In this document: positions 47,091 to 58,578 of the stretch, piece by piece
Numbering within the stretch: position 1 is the stretch's first letter
How the letters are laid out: each line of letters starts with the position of its first letter
Assembly: GCA_951812925.1 (NCBI GenBank)
Contig: OX638370.1
Span: 40,613,948 to 40,677,947, forward strand
Source of the DNA: Calliopum simillimum
Taxonomy: Eukaryota; Arthropoda; Insecta; Diptera; Lauxaniidae
Direction: 5' to 3'
DNA length: 64,000 nt
Translations under genes and position numbers: made by a program
Notes under the pieces: generated by a model
The model's input: the letters and a program-made list of their open reading frames with translations, nothing else
What the model was told of the DNA's origin: nothing
Databases searched by the model: none

Positions 47091-49039
47091 CTTTTGAATT
47101 TTTTTGAAACATTTTACGATTCACACGTATACTTGCTTTAGAGTAAAAAATCGTTTTTTCGACCGTGTAATTGAAAACATAAAAAATTCCAGCAAAACCA
47201 TAGATGCTGAAGAAAAATTTTTTAACGCTTAGCATGAAATGGCTGAGTATCATAAATTGATAAAGTCTCTAGATTACACTGTTAAATTCTCATTGACTCT
47301 ACTCCACATGTAAAGTGAAATTTCTCGCTTTGAATAATTATAACTAGAAAAATCGGATTTAATTAAATATATGCACGTATTTTCGATAGAATTTTGTATT
47401 TGTAATGAAAAGTTTACCAACTCTTTCCAAAAGTTTAAAACAAAATTCGAAATTTAATTTAAATTTTCAAACTTTGTAATTACAATTTAAGTTTCGCAAC
47501 GATTTGTTGTGTTTTCAATTTGGAATTGCAATGTTGCTATAAAAAGAAATGCACGCTACACTGGTATAATAAGCACAACAGCATTAAGTGATAAAAGTAT
47601 TTTCTATAATACACACACGACAAACAAAACATCTGCATACATACATACCTACTTATTAATATGTGTGTATCTATCGTTCGTTTTTATTGTAGAATATACA
47701 TACATACGGGATATAGTAAAAATACAGTATGTCTGTGCAAAGCACACACACAGCTTAATCTACAGAGACACATCCTTGCTTTGTGCTTCGTGTATGTATG
47801 TGTACATTTTTTAGTGTTTACGTCACAAATTTGCGTAGGCGTCATTCTAGTGGCGCACCTACTGCTGCTTACCAGGGCAAGCAATTGAAATTTACCGAAC
47901 AACGACGACGAACGGAAGAGCCAACGAGCGAGAGAATTTATTGTTTTTTCTGCTCTTACTCGAGAGAAATTATTGCAAAAGCAAAGAAAACAAAAGAGTT
48001 TACGCTCTCTGTATGCGAATCTTAAATGCAGCTTAGAGCAATAAAATACTGCAACAATGGCAATTGTACAACATGTGATATCGCAGAAATGAGAGTATAA
48101 ATCACCCTGACGATGACAACGCAGTGCTTACTCATACAGACTGTCGCGTCGTCTATTTGCTCTCACTTCTCGTATAACTCCATGAGTGCGCTTGCGTAGC
48201 TGCTCTACACTCAACAAGAAATATATCCCATAAAATTCCTCTACAGTCCTATTGCTTTTGTAGAGTTGTCCACTGCAAATTGGCTTTACTCCCTTCCGAA
48301 TTATGTGTGGGGCGGTGCTGCCCAAATGTCTGTATTTGCTTTAAGCATTTGTGCCTTGCGGTAGGACCAACAATTTCCTCATGCCAACTTGTTGTTACTT
48401 TTGTCCCAAATACTTGCATGTCTATAATTTGTAGAGATTATTGGTATATATGCGCTCTTTTGTAAACAGCTGTAATATTTTGTAGAGTTGTATGCTCTCT
48501 GAGTTTTATCCGGCATACAGCCGGCTTTTTCCGTTTGTAGACATTGCCGAAACAAAGAAGACTCAAGCATATTTATTTTAAAATTTCTTTATAGTTAGCA
48601 AGTTTTTTAATAAACTTCCGGTTACTCCGTGGTCTATAACAAGGATATACTCAGTAAATTCAAGGATTTTTTAGTTTAAACTTATATTATTTCATCTTTG
48701 AAAATTTCTGTTTAGCCTGTTGAAACACGATCTTTGTAGAGAACTACCATGAAACGTTATATTGTAAGTATTGAACTCTCTTTTTGGGTGATAGGGCCAA
48801 AATTGACACATCTCCATCTCATGTGGTCCCTGCGGTTATTGATGAGCAAATCAAGACCAACACCCAAGCAGTCTTGATCTTGGTCATGAACATTGAGTCT
48901 TGGTTTTTGGCATTAAGTCTTAATTTTAACCTTAGTCTTGAAAAAATTTCTGAAGATTTTTGGGCATTCAAAATTTCCAAACCTTTTCGAAACACTTTAA
49001 AAGTAACGTAATTTCCGAATGGGTTCAGCTTCGTGTTTT
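47091..49039. other. Unassigned DNA; possible promoter-like stretch
   Basis: 47880-48330 is less AT-rich, with GAGCGAGAGAA and ACTCGAGAGAA motifs and a TATA-like GAGTATAAATC at 48093-48103, followed by CAGTGC 27 bp later. This could be a solo LTR or a host promoter. I found no matching LTR end, tRNA primer site or coding frame. CATACATAC-type microsatellite near 47637-47648. Confidence 0.35.
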
Positions 49040-50214
49040 TATACCCTACTCCCAGGGTATATTCACTTTGCCCTTCCGTTTGTAAGGAAGAGAAGGAGGC
49101 GTGACAGATATAGAAAAGTATATATATTCTTGATCAGCGTCACCTCTTGAGTCGATATAGTTATGTCCGTCTGTTGGCTGGCTGGCTGGGTGGCTGCGCG
49201 TGCGTGGAAATACATTTTTTGGGAAAGCTGGGCAAGATAATACAATAAAATTTAATACACTGCCCCCGTCATCAAAGTTAGCTCGTGGGATTGAAAACAA
49301 GCGAAATCGGTCAACGGCCATGCCTGCCGCCCATACAAAAAATATAATCAAAATGCAACTTTAGGAATATTTTTCACGACAATGCAGCCAAAATACAAAT
49401 AAATACTACGAATTGTAAGCGCAAACTCGGTTCCCGCCCACTTTCCGGAATCTAATCTCCGGAATTTCTAATTTCCGGAATGTCCAAAAACCCGAAAACT
49501 TTTTTCCGGAATCCGTTTTCCGAAATGCCTTTTTCCTTAAGGACTTCTTTCCGGAAAAAAAGTGATTGTCTTTTACAGTGCAACAAATTATGCAAACCAA
49601 TTAAAATGTACGCGAAACTTTTTATTTCAAGCACAGAATAGCGAAATTGTACTATGTCGCAGGACAATGTTGTGGGCACACGATCGCACAAAAACATAAC
49701 CAAACTTTATTTCAAGCATCGAATAGGGATTGTGAAAGATGGAAGTAACAGCACGTTATATGACTCTCTGGATATACTTCGCGACATGCATTTATTATGC
49801 CCTTCTCAAAGGATAATCTTTTGTAGTGTAGAGAAAGCCATCGATTGACAATTTTTTACCAATCAATTTTGCATCCATCTCGGCAAATTTGGAAAAATAG
49901 ACATGCGTAGACGTATGTCAAATGATGATAACTTGAAATAAACAAAACAAAAAACATTCTGGAAAATGTCCGTTCCTAAAATATTTTCCGGTAAAAGAAA
50001 TTCCGGAAAATGGATTCCGGAAAAAAGATTTCGGATTTTTGGTCATTCCGGAAAATAGACTTTCCGGAAACTTAATTCCGGAAAGTGTACGGTAACTGTG
50101 CAAATTCGAACAAGAGGGCGTGGCGCATCCCATATAAGCAAGAGCTTCAAAGCGCTATACTGAATTCGTTTTTCGAGATATTCCAACCAAATTTCACTCA
50201 GACACTAAGAACTA
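49040..50214 (+). mobile_element. Family H copy, split by one element and truncated by another
   Basis: The 5' block TATACCCTACTCCCAGGG begins at 49040. Conserved blocks run to about 49429. An unrelated 667-bp element (49430-50096) follows, then one more internal unit (GAGGGCGTGGCGCATCCC). It stops at 50214, where the D-x37-E transposon begins. The 3' hairpin and CTAG end are not found on the far side of that transposon. Confidence 0.85.
49430..50096. mobile_element. Element with iterated TTCCGGAA motifs at both ends
   Basis: Ends are inverted: GTTCCCGCCCACTTTCCGGA on the left and GTTACCGTACACTTTCCGGA as the complement of the right end. Each end carries a cluster of TCCGGAA or TTCCGAA-type sites, six or more between 49442 and 49556, and as many between 49956 and 50085. 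The centre has two diverged copies of TTTATTTCAAGCA(C/T)(A/C)GAATAG (49619 and 49708) and a 64-codon + frame (49654-49848) with no known relative. The insertion site in family H is clear on both sides, but some host sequence is lost, so the target duplication is uncertain (GCAAACTCG versus GCAAATTCG). Confidence 0.75.
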
Positions 50215-50379
50215 AGGAGCGAGATTGAAAAAATCTTAGCACACGTTTTACCTAATAATTTTTTTGAGTGTAAAATTTAAAAATTTCTTTGATCTAGTTT
50301 TCTTTAAAAATATGTCAGTTATTATTTTTAATCACAAACATGTTGATTTGTTGTGAGTTTGATCAAAATGAGAGAAGAA

Positions 50380-51164
50380 CTAGTAAGGGTGTAAAATTTG
50401 GCATGGCCAAACATTAAATACACTACACTGCAGTATTTTGAAAATTTTGCTCATATAGGAGGTGTCACGCCCTCTTGTCCGAGTTCGTCTAGTTTTCGCT
50501 TAGAGCGTGCATTTATAGTCTTTAGTATTTGAGTGAAGTTTGGTTGGATTATTTCAAAAAACTCTTTCAGTATAGCATTTTAAAACTTTTGCTTATATGG
50601 GAGGAGCCACGCCCCCTTGTCCGATTTCACCCAGTTTTTGTTGAGAGCTTTCATTTATAATACTTAGTGTCTAGGTCGAATGTGGTTCGAATATCTCAAA
50701 AAACCCTTTCAGTATAGCGTTTTGAAGCTTTTACTTATATGGGAGGTGCCCCGCCCTCTTGTCCGAATTCATTTAGTTTTTTTTCAGAGCTTGCGCTTAC
50801 AATTCTTAGTATTTATGCGTATTTTGGTTGCATTGTCTTGAAAAATACTCCTAAAATTGCATTTTGAATATATTTTTTGTATGGGCGATAGGCGTATTTG
50901 TTGACCGATTTCGCTCATTTTCAATCGTCCGAGCTATCTTTGACGACGAAGACAGTGTACCAAATTTCATTGAATTATCTTGCTCAGTTTTCCCAAAAAG
51001 TGTATTTCAACACACAACCAGCCAGCCAGCCAGCCTCCCAGCCACCCAGCCAGCCAGCCAGACAGACGGATGGCTATATCGACTCAAGAGGTGACGCTGA
51101 TCAAGAATATATGTACTTTTCTATACCTGCCAAGCCTCCTTCTCTGCGTTACAAACGGAAGGAC
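50380..51164 (-). mobile_element. Family H copy inside the D-x37-E transposon
   Basis: Begins CTAGTAAGGGTG, with the hairpin altered to TTTGGCATGGCCAAA, then four internal units and the CCAGCCAGCC core. It breaks off at GTTACAAACGGAAGGAC (51164), about 30 bp short of the usual 5' end. The host transposon resumes at TACGAAAAATTG. It is therefore 5'-truncated at insertion or trimmed later. It splits the N-terminal part of the transposase. Confidence 0.9.
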
Positions 51165-52016
51165 TACGAAAAATTGTCTATAGAGTTGAAAGTCTGCCGT
51201 CAATAAGGACCACGTGATATTGGGAAAGCCAAGAAAATTGAAAATATATTGAAAAGATCTCCAAACACATCTGCTAGAAAAGCTGCCTGGTTAGTCCAGT
51301 GCTCTGACTATTTGGTGCGAAAACTTGAAGCCAATGCAGGTTTGAAAACATACAAAGTTCAAAAAGTTCCAGAAAGGAATGCTGCAAAAAATTTAGACAC
51401 CAAAAGTAGGGCTCGGAAATTAAAATCGAATTTCATACAAAAATATTCATGTTGTATAATGGACGAAGAAACGTATGTACTGGCAGATTTTATGCAGCTT
51501 CCGGGTCAAAATTTTTATGTTGCTGATGCTCAAGGAAATGTCGAAGAACAATTTTGAATCGAAAAGCAGACAAAATTTCCTAAAAAATTCCTGGTATGGC
51601 AAGCTATATGCAGTTGCGGCAAAAGTAGCAAGTCATTTGTTACAGCGGGCTCTATAAATACCGAAATATACATCAAAGAATGTTTGAAAAAAATACTTCT
51701 TCTTTTCATAAGAGAGCACAACGTGTCCACATATTTTTGGCCTGATTTGGCATTATGTCACTACGGCAAGAAAGCTCTGGAGTGGTACCAAAGAAAAAAC
51801 ATAGTTTTTGCACCAAGAGAGGCCAATCCTTCAAATTGTCCGGAGCTAAGACCAGTGGAGAGATATTATGCTCTTGTGAAAAGAAACAAGGTATCCCAAA
51901 ATATCGAAGATTTTAAAAGGAGTGAGCAAACTGTTCCAAAAAGGTGTCTGAAACAACAATCAAATCTCTAATGGAAGGCTTACCAAAAAAGTTTCACGAG
52001 TTCAAAAATAATGGTT
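51165..52016 (+). pseudogene. D-x37-E transposase, N-terminus disrupted
   Basis: The frame is nearly continuous from 51165. Lesions are a TAA at 51204-51206, a TGA at 51555-51557 and a frameshift near 51935. Recognisable parts: a helix-turn-helix stretch (SPNTSARKAAWLVQCSDYLV), the first catalytic Asp in CCIMDEETYVLADF, LVWQAICSCGKSSKSFV, the second Asp in FWPDLALCHYGKKALEW, and the acid Glu in CPELRPVERYY with 37 residues between. The correct tail after the last shift reads SLMEGLPKKFHEFKNNG to TAG near 52016. Everything before about 51165 was displaced by the family H insertion. Confidence 0.88.
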
Positions 52017-52154
52017 AGAACTATAAAAATTATATTTTGCTGTAATTTGTAAAATATTTTCAATTAAATAAAAAAAAAATCAAAACTCTACGGTCAACCG
52101 TTCCAAAATTATTGAATTTTATATATGTTGAGATTTTTTCGATCTCACTCCTTA

Positions 52155-52570
52155 GACTGTTCAGCAAATGCGTAGACTGCTTGAATTGTGCTGGCCTAGT
52201 TGGTTCTAGAGAATTCCGCTTGATGTCGTCTTCTTCCTACAGATCAGCTAATTACAAGAATTTTTTGATTGCAAATATCATTGTTGGTCGATTTGTTCGT
52301 TTGGCGGATTTAAGAATGAGTGACTGAACGAGATGATTGGACCATTTTTTTGATGTCACAACCATACACCCAAGATCTATCACCTGTTATGATCCTCGAC
52401 AAGAGTTTTTCAACTTCCTCTAAACGTTCAAGCAATTCCTGAAAAGCCCAGACGCGAAGGCCTTTTTGATCATCCGTTAATAAGCGTCTGTAGGAAGAAG
52501 GCAACACCAAGTGGGTTTCCCTGGAACTAACTGGACCAGCGCAATTCAAGCAGTCTACGTATTTTTTGAA
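52155..52570 (-). pseudogene. Mariner transposase fragment within an inverted duplication
   Basis: On the minus strand, 52310-52500 reads LLTDDQKGLRVWAFQELLER and LLSRIITGDRSWVYGCD, the segment leading to the first catalytic Asp (ITGD) of a mariner (DD34D-type) transposase. The SETMAR transposase domain belongs to the same family. Next to it, 52489-52562 and 52166-52240 are inverted copies of each other (GTAGACTGCTTGAATTG at both). Everything C-terminal to the first Asp is lost. 52571-53159 holds nothing recognised beyond a stray CAGCAAATGCGTAG at 53083. Confidence 0.8.
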
Positions 52571-53159
52571 TACCCATCGTTAGTAAAAATTCTAAGCGGA
52601 TAGGTCTATTAGCTGCAGTGAAATCCATTTTCTTTGGTGCTGGTAGTCTTTGAAGCCAAATTGAAGCGCTGTGCGTCACTTGCAGTTATTAAGCCAAGGC
52701 ATGTCAATATGATCCATTTATGCTTGGTTTGGACTTCGCTTAAGACTGTGAAAAACTGAAGGATACTCTACGGGTTGCTATTGAGATGATAGCACTTTAT
52801 ACGTTTCCTCTAGTTACAGCTTTTTCCATTTGACGTTCTTGTGATTTGAAGTCTAGAATCTTATCTAGATATGACTGAAAATCTTGGTACATATAGTTAA
52901 AAAAAAAATGTGCTTTGCATTCCGAACTGTCTCTGTTAATTTCGAGAAATTTTTCTTACTTGTTACCACAAAAGAAGAAATAAACAATGACAAAAAAAAC
53001 GACAAAAATATTTCATATCACTAAACTGTCAACTTTGAATTTATTCTTCAAGGAGTATGCAAGGATTCTAACTTTTTTTAAGCAGCAAATGCGTAGGAGC
53101 GTTTGAACAAAATTTGTAGTATAGCAAACAAGAATTTACGAGCTGCGTGTGCTCAAAAA

Positions 53160-53680
53160 AACTTTTTCTGATGCAATTTCTGCTACACATTTACTAGCAA
53201 CTGCTGTTGTTAGTGTTGCCATCAAGTTTTATTTTATTTTTATTTTTTTTTTTTTTTTTTTGTGGAGACACAATGACGACAAAAAATGTTTATTGTTATT
53301 TGCTGCTCTTTGCTGTTGTTATTGTCGCCGTCATTTTTATGACAGCAACTCCAATAGCACGACGACAGCAACAACTTTTGTATCGTTAGTCTTCGATTTT
53401 TGCTCCTGCTGCTGCTGCTACAAAATTTTTGCAGCTGATGACGCAGCTACAAAAATTTTCCTACTTTTATTGTTGTTTTTGTTGCTGCTGTTTCTTCTTG
53501 TACTACTGATTTTCATCTTATTTTGTAGCAATGAATGACTGGTTCGTCATAATCAAGCAAACAATATACAATTTCGTTTTATTTTTACTCTCCACAGCTG
53601 ATGTATGCTCTCTCTACTGTTTTCTCTCTCTGCTGTCATACTGTTACTGCTGCTGCGCTATTTATTTTGCGTTACATATC
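53160..53680 (+). repeat. CTG/GTTG-rich low-complexity tract
   Basis: Rich in GCTGCTGCT, TTGTTG and poly-T. Overlapping + frames (53149-53538 and others) are strings of Phe, Leu, Cys and Val codons from this composition. It could derive from an untranslated exon or an LTR, but nothing in the sequence settles that. Confidence 0.5.
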
Positions 53681-54075
53681 GAAAACCTGGAGATTTTGTG
53701 TGGGAGTTTCAAGTATAGCGCATTATTGAGCAATAAATTTTGTATTTTTCGGAGATTAAAATTGAGTTACGCCGCAGTTCAAAGAAAAGAGCGTTAAAAT
53801 TTGAAAAAATATATAATTTTTTTTCTAAATCTTAAGAAGACTTGGGCATAGGTAGCATACAATGTGTTCATGCTCTACTTCAGTTTGGCAAAATAACATG
53901 AAGGAATCTATCTCAAAAAGAATTTCCATTTAATTAAAATTAAGAAAGTATCGTTAGTTAGGAGGTGTTGTCTTGTAGCAGAAAAAAATGCCAGCGGCGA
54001 CTCCAAAATCATGTCAAATTTTTGCAAGTAGTCAAGCATCTTCAATTTTTTAAAAGTCTAATTTCCTGAAATCGA

Positions 54076-54365
54076 CTGTCCACCTAACTGACTAAAGAAC
54101 TGACTAACTAACTGACTTATCACCCAAGCGACAATTTCACTGTCCAAATAACTGATCAGCTAACTATTCTAAATGGCTCATTAACTAAAGTGACTAGCTA
54201 ACTGAGTACCTAACTGCCCAATTAGCTGACTACATAACTGACTAAGTGTCTTACTAACTGATTACCTAACTGACTGTGTAACTAACTATCTGATTGGCTA
54301 ACTGACTAATTAACTAACTGACTGAATAATTAAATGACTAACTAACCAACTGACAAGCTAACTTT
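54076..54365. repeat. Degenerate CTAA/CTGA tetranucleotide array
   Basis: About 290 bp of CTAACTGACTAACTAACTGA-like repeats with many substitutions. 53681-54075 has no recognised feature. Confidence 0.88.
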
Positions 54366-54421
54366 CCTAAAATGTTAAGAATAACTAACTTTCCTGAAAG
54401 GCTGCTCTTGGCAAGAAAAAA

Positions 54422-55181
54422 CTAGTAAGGGTGTAACTTTTGGCCTGGCCAAAAAATAAACACCCTACACTGCAGTATTTTGAAGCTTTTGCTTATAAAG
54501 TAGGTGCCACGCCCTCTTGTCCGAGTTCGTCTAGTTTAAGCTTAGAGAGTGCATTTATAGTCTTTAGTATTTGAGTGAAATTTAGTTGGATTATCTCAAA
54601 AAACTCTTTCAGTATAGCATTTTGAAACTTTTGCTTATATGGGAGGTGCCACGCTCCATTGTCTGAATTCACCCAATTCTTGTTGAGATCTTTCATTTAT
54701 AATTTTTAGTATCTGAGTCAAATTTGGTCCGAATATATCAAAAAACGTTTTCAATATTGCTTATGTGGGAGGTGCCACTCCCTTTTGTCCAAATTCGCCT
54801 TGTCTTTTTTAGAACTTGCGCTTACAATTCGTAGTATTTATGTGTATTTTGGTTGCATTTTCGTGAAAAATACTCCTAAAATTCCATTTTGAGTATATTT
54901 TTTGTATGGGCGGTAGGCGTGTCCGTTGACCGATTTCGCTCATTTTCAATCCCCCAAGCTAACGTTGACGACAAAGGCTGTGCATCAAATTTCATTGAAT
55001 TATCTTGCTTAGTTTTCCAAAAAAGTGTATTTCCACACACAGCCAGACAGACGGACATGGCTATATCGACTCAGGAGGTGGCGCTGATCAAGAATATATA
55101 TACTTTTCTATATCTGCCACACCTCCTTCTGTGCGTTACAAACGGAAGGACAAAGTGAATATACCCTGGGTGTAGGGTATA
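54422..55181 (-). mobile_element. Family H copy, near complete
   Basis: CTAGTAAGGGTGTAAC, hairpin TTTGGCCTGGCCAAA, AACACCCTACACTGCAG, three internal units, the TTTGTATGGGCGGTAGGCG block, a much-reduced core (ACAGCCAGACAGACGG), and the 5' end TACCCTGGGTGTAGGGTATA at 55181. Loss of the CCAG microsatellite makes it short. Confidence 0.93.
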
Positions 55182-56264
55182 AAAACTAAATTTTTCAGCG
55201 CGCTAAAACACTATGCAGTGATCTTAGATATAGTGGCAGAGTCACGGTTGCCACATTGCCCTTTAAAGACCAAAAATGGTATTTTTTTCCTTGTGTCCGC
55301 TACTGTTTTTTTCTCTTTGGGTCCTTTTTAAAAATTTACAAAAAATTTAAAAAATTTTGTCAAAAATATCACCACTTTAAAAAACTTTAAAATAAAATAA
55401 GGAAAATAAGTATTTACCCATAAAAAATATTTTTATAGGAGCCAAAGTATCAACCTTTTCCAAAACTGCTAAATAATATAGGCCTGCAAATTCACAACTA
55501 TTTTCCTCTCTTGATTTTTCAAGCCAATTATGATGGTTTCGGGACCTCGTATTCACGAATCTGAACATTGGTTTATTTCCATCACATCAGGATTTTGAGA
55601 TGTTCCTATTTTAATAACCACAAAAATAACAAAAGATTGTGTGTTTTACACAGTTTTATTAAAATTTTCTGAAATTCTGACGTGAAAGAGCATTTCTTTA
55701 ATCGGATTTTGGGCTCACAATCACAAAGTGCATTCGAAATCACTCTCGTAATTTTAAATGGGTTACCTTTATTGGTCTGTACAGCATTTCAAATCCTAAT
55801 TTATTCAAGCGATTGCACTTATGCGTTCTACAATATCACGCCGAAAATACTCAACATATTTAAACCATGGTGCTTCTACAGATTTGGTGAAAAACGAGGG
55901 CGATAGGACAAGTGAATGTTGTGCCCCCATCCCAAAAAAAAATTTAAAAATCTGATTTCTTGTTTTTTTGTGCGAGTGGTGTATCGAGATAGTTGCTATA
56001 TATAATGCACATCCAGGTATCAAGTTTCGTAACTCATTAAGGTGAGGAGATATGAGTTTCTTTTTTTTTCTTTGTTTTTTTTTTTTCCATTATCAAGGCA
56101 AATCTGTCGGAGTATAGTGCAGATATATGGTGTTAATTTAGTTTGTATGGTTAATATCTACTGGCATACTAATCCATGGTAGGACTGTGTTATCAGAATA
56201 CCAGCGAATAAAAGTAAAACGAATATTTTAAATTTTTATACCGAATTTTTAAATGAAATACAAA
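55182..56264. other. Unassigned AT-rich DNA
   Basis: No gene or element recognised. Short frames on both strands match nothing I know. Confidence 0.45.
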
Positions 56265-57159
56265 CTAGTAAGGGTGTAACTTTTGGCCTGGCCAAAAAAT
56301 AAATACCCTACACTGCAGTGTTTTGAAAATTTTGCTTGTAAGCGAGGTGCCACGCCTCCTTGTCCGATTTCACCCAATTTTTGTTGAGAGCTTTCATTTA
56401 GAGTTCTTAGTGTCCGAGTTAAATTTGGTTCGAATATCTCGAAAATCGCTTTCAGTATAGCGTTTTGAAGCTTTTGCTTATGTGGGAGGAGGCACGCCCT
56501 CTTGTCCGAGTTCACCTAGTTTTTGTTCAGAGCTCGCATTTATAATATTTAGTGGGTGACTGAAATTTGGTTGGATTATCTCAAAAAACTCTTTCAGTAT
56601 AGCATTTTGAATCTTTTGCTTATATGAGAGGTGCCACCCCTCCTTGTCTGAGTTAAATTTGGTTCGAATATCTCAAAAATCGCTTTCAGTACAGCGTTTT
56701 GAAGCTTTTGCTTTTATGGGAGGTGCCACGCCCTCTTGTCTGAGTTCGCTCAGTTTTTTTTCAGAGCTTGCGCTTACAATTCTTAGTATTGTCGTGAAAA
56801 ATACTCCTAAAATTGCATTTTGAATATAATTTTTGTATGGGCGGTAGGCGTGTCCGTTAACCGATTTTGCTCTTTTGCAATCCCCCGAGCTAGCCTTGAT
56901 GACGGAGGCGGGGTACCAAATTTCATTGAATTATCTTGCTTAGTTTTCCCAAAAAGTGTATTTCCACACACACCCAGCTGTTACCCAGCCAGCCAGCCAC
57001 CCAGCCCGCCAGCCACCCAGCCAGACAGACGGCCATGGCTATATCGACTCAGAAGGTGACGCTGATCAAAAATATATATACTTTTCCATATCTGCCACGC
57101 CTCCTTCTCTGCGTTACAAACGGAAGGACAAAGAGAATATACCCTGGGTGTAGGGTATA
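56265..57159 (-). mobile_element. Family H copy, complete, sister of the 59.4-kb copy
   Basis: CTAGTAAGGGTGTAAC, then the hairpin, and an unusual first internal unit (GCTTGTAAGCGAGGTGCC) shared only with the copy at 59426. Further units, the TTTGTATGGGCGGTAGGCG block, a CCAGCCAGCCACCCAGC core and the 5' end at 57159 follow. One internal unit is fused or shortened near 56640-56665. Confidence 0.95.
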
Positions 57160-57361
57160 AAAAGGTTTGGTTTTCGGAGAGAAGACAACAAGCAAAATTA
57201 AGATTCGTTAGCATTCAAATTAGCCTGATCTAATTGTCTCTAAAACGGATATTGTTTACAGATCATTTTGAATTATTTCTTTCATTTATCGCCATTTTGT
57301 TTTAACCTTCATAGAGCTGAAACACTTTTCCACAGTAACAGACAAATGTTGCTATCATTTA

Positions 57362-58244
57362 GGGGAGATGTGTGTACCTTGGTCCGCTTTTCAGTTTTTT
57401 CAATGTGCTGGATTTTCCAAAAAAGTTTCTTTAGTTTTTTGATTAAGTTATTTTTCTACAATGCTTGCAGCTTCAAATGACGTGACAATGATATTTCTAT
57501 GTCTTACCATTGAGTAGAAATATTACTTTTTCCGTTGCAATCTCAAACGGTCCAAGGTACACCATGCTAGTGTACCTTGGACAATTGAAAATAAAAGAGA
57601 ATACATTGTATTTAGGTAATAAATTATGAAAGAACCATTTATTATGTAATCAAAAGTAAAATTTTTTTCAATAAAAAAAAAAAAATTTCATAAACAAAAA
57701 TTATAACACAAAAAAGTGCATTTAGTAAAAAACAATTAATTAAACAAAAATGATTGCAAATAAATACATTAATAACGTACATAATAATAATACTATTATA
57801 TTGAGAGGCGATTATGGCTTCCTGGTTGCCCGTCAAAAAAGGCTTCCTGGTCAATAAGCATAGGTCCAAGGTACACACAGACAGCATGTTTTAAAACCTG
57901 TCAACTACCATAACAAATATTAATGAAAATATATCTAAAACACACTAAAAGATTAAAACAATAACTAAACTTCCTTCCTGATGTTGTAAAACTGAAATAT
58001 TTTAAGTAAGTTTCTCAATAAACGTTTCGTAGTTTACTCCGAAAACAAATTTTTACACACAAAAAACACTTTTTCCGTCGCTTTTTATACACACATACAG
58101 CTTGATGGTCTGAAGTCAACAAATATGAGTCACCGGTATGAGTGGAAAGATCCATAGAAGAACATTATCGTACATATGCAGCTGTTGAGTGGCAAACAAC
58201 ACTCGGACCGAGGCGCACTTGGACCAAGGTACACACATCTCCCC
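57362..58244. mobile_element. Pogo/Tigger-like non-autonomous element
   Basis: Ends are perfect inverted repeats for about 25 bp (GGGGAGATGTGTGTACCTTG and complement), flanked by TA (57360-57361, 58245-58246). The end motif recurs inside: GGTCCAAGGTACACCATG (57549), TGTACCTTGGACAA (57572), and GGTCCAAGGTACACAC (57863). No coding frame of note, so it would depend on transposase from elsewhere. Architecture matches the elements at 44023 and 45104. Confidence 0.85.
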
Positions 58245-58578
58245 TACACTACACAGCAAATACTTTGGTTGTAAAGTTAAAACCAAATTGGAATGAATAC
58301 AGATTCACATCAAATTTGGTATAAAATCTTTGCTACAATTTGGATTGCAAACCGTTTGTACTTGTTCGTATAAAATTTATGCAAATAAAGTATTAATACA
58401 ATTTACACTGTTTTGGTTTAAATATTATAGTATCACCATACAAAAATCTTTTATATTATTTTTGTATAAATTTTACATAGAAGTTCTTATGAAAGTATTT
58501 TAATACATTTTATATGAAATTCATATTGTGCTGTATAAACCAATTTTACATAATTTTCGAATAAATATTTTAGAATTA
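58245..58578. other. Unassigned AT-rich DNA
   Basis: Contains repeated TTTGGT/ACCAAA and TTGTATAAATTTTA-like motifs, but I could not assign an element. Confidence 0.4.

Larger units (their letters stand above)
50215..52152 (+). mobile_element. D-x37-E Tc1/mariner-superfamily transposon
   Basis: Ends: AGGAGCGAGATTGAAAAAAT at 50215 and the complement of AGGAGTGAGATCGAAAAAAT at 52152, flanked by TA (50213-50214, 52153-52154). It contains a transposase frame (51165-52016) and a family H copy (50380-51164). Without the latter it is about 1.15 kb. It is the parent type of the MITE at 6341-6690. The D-x37-E spacing is that of a group described in mosquitoes and other insects, as I recall. Confidence 0.92.

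Noticed and set aside
53149..53797. 129- and 88-codon + frames rich in Cys, Leu and Val
   Set aside because: Composition follows GTTG/CTG/poly-T low complexity; no family resemblance or codon pattern.
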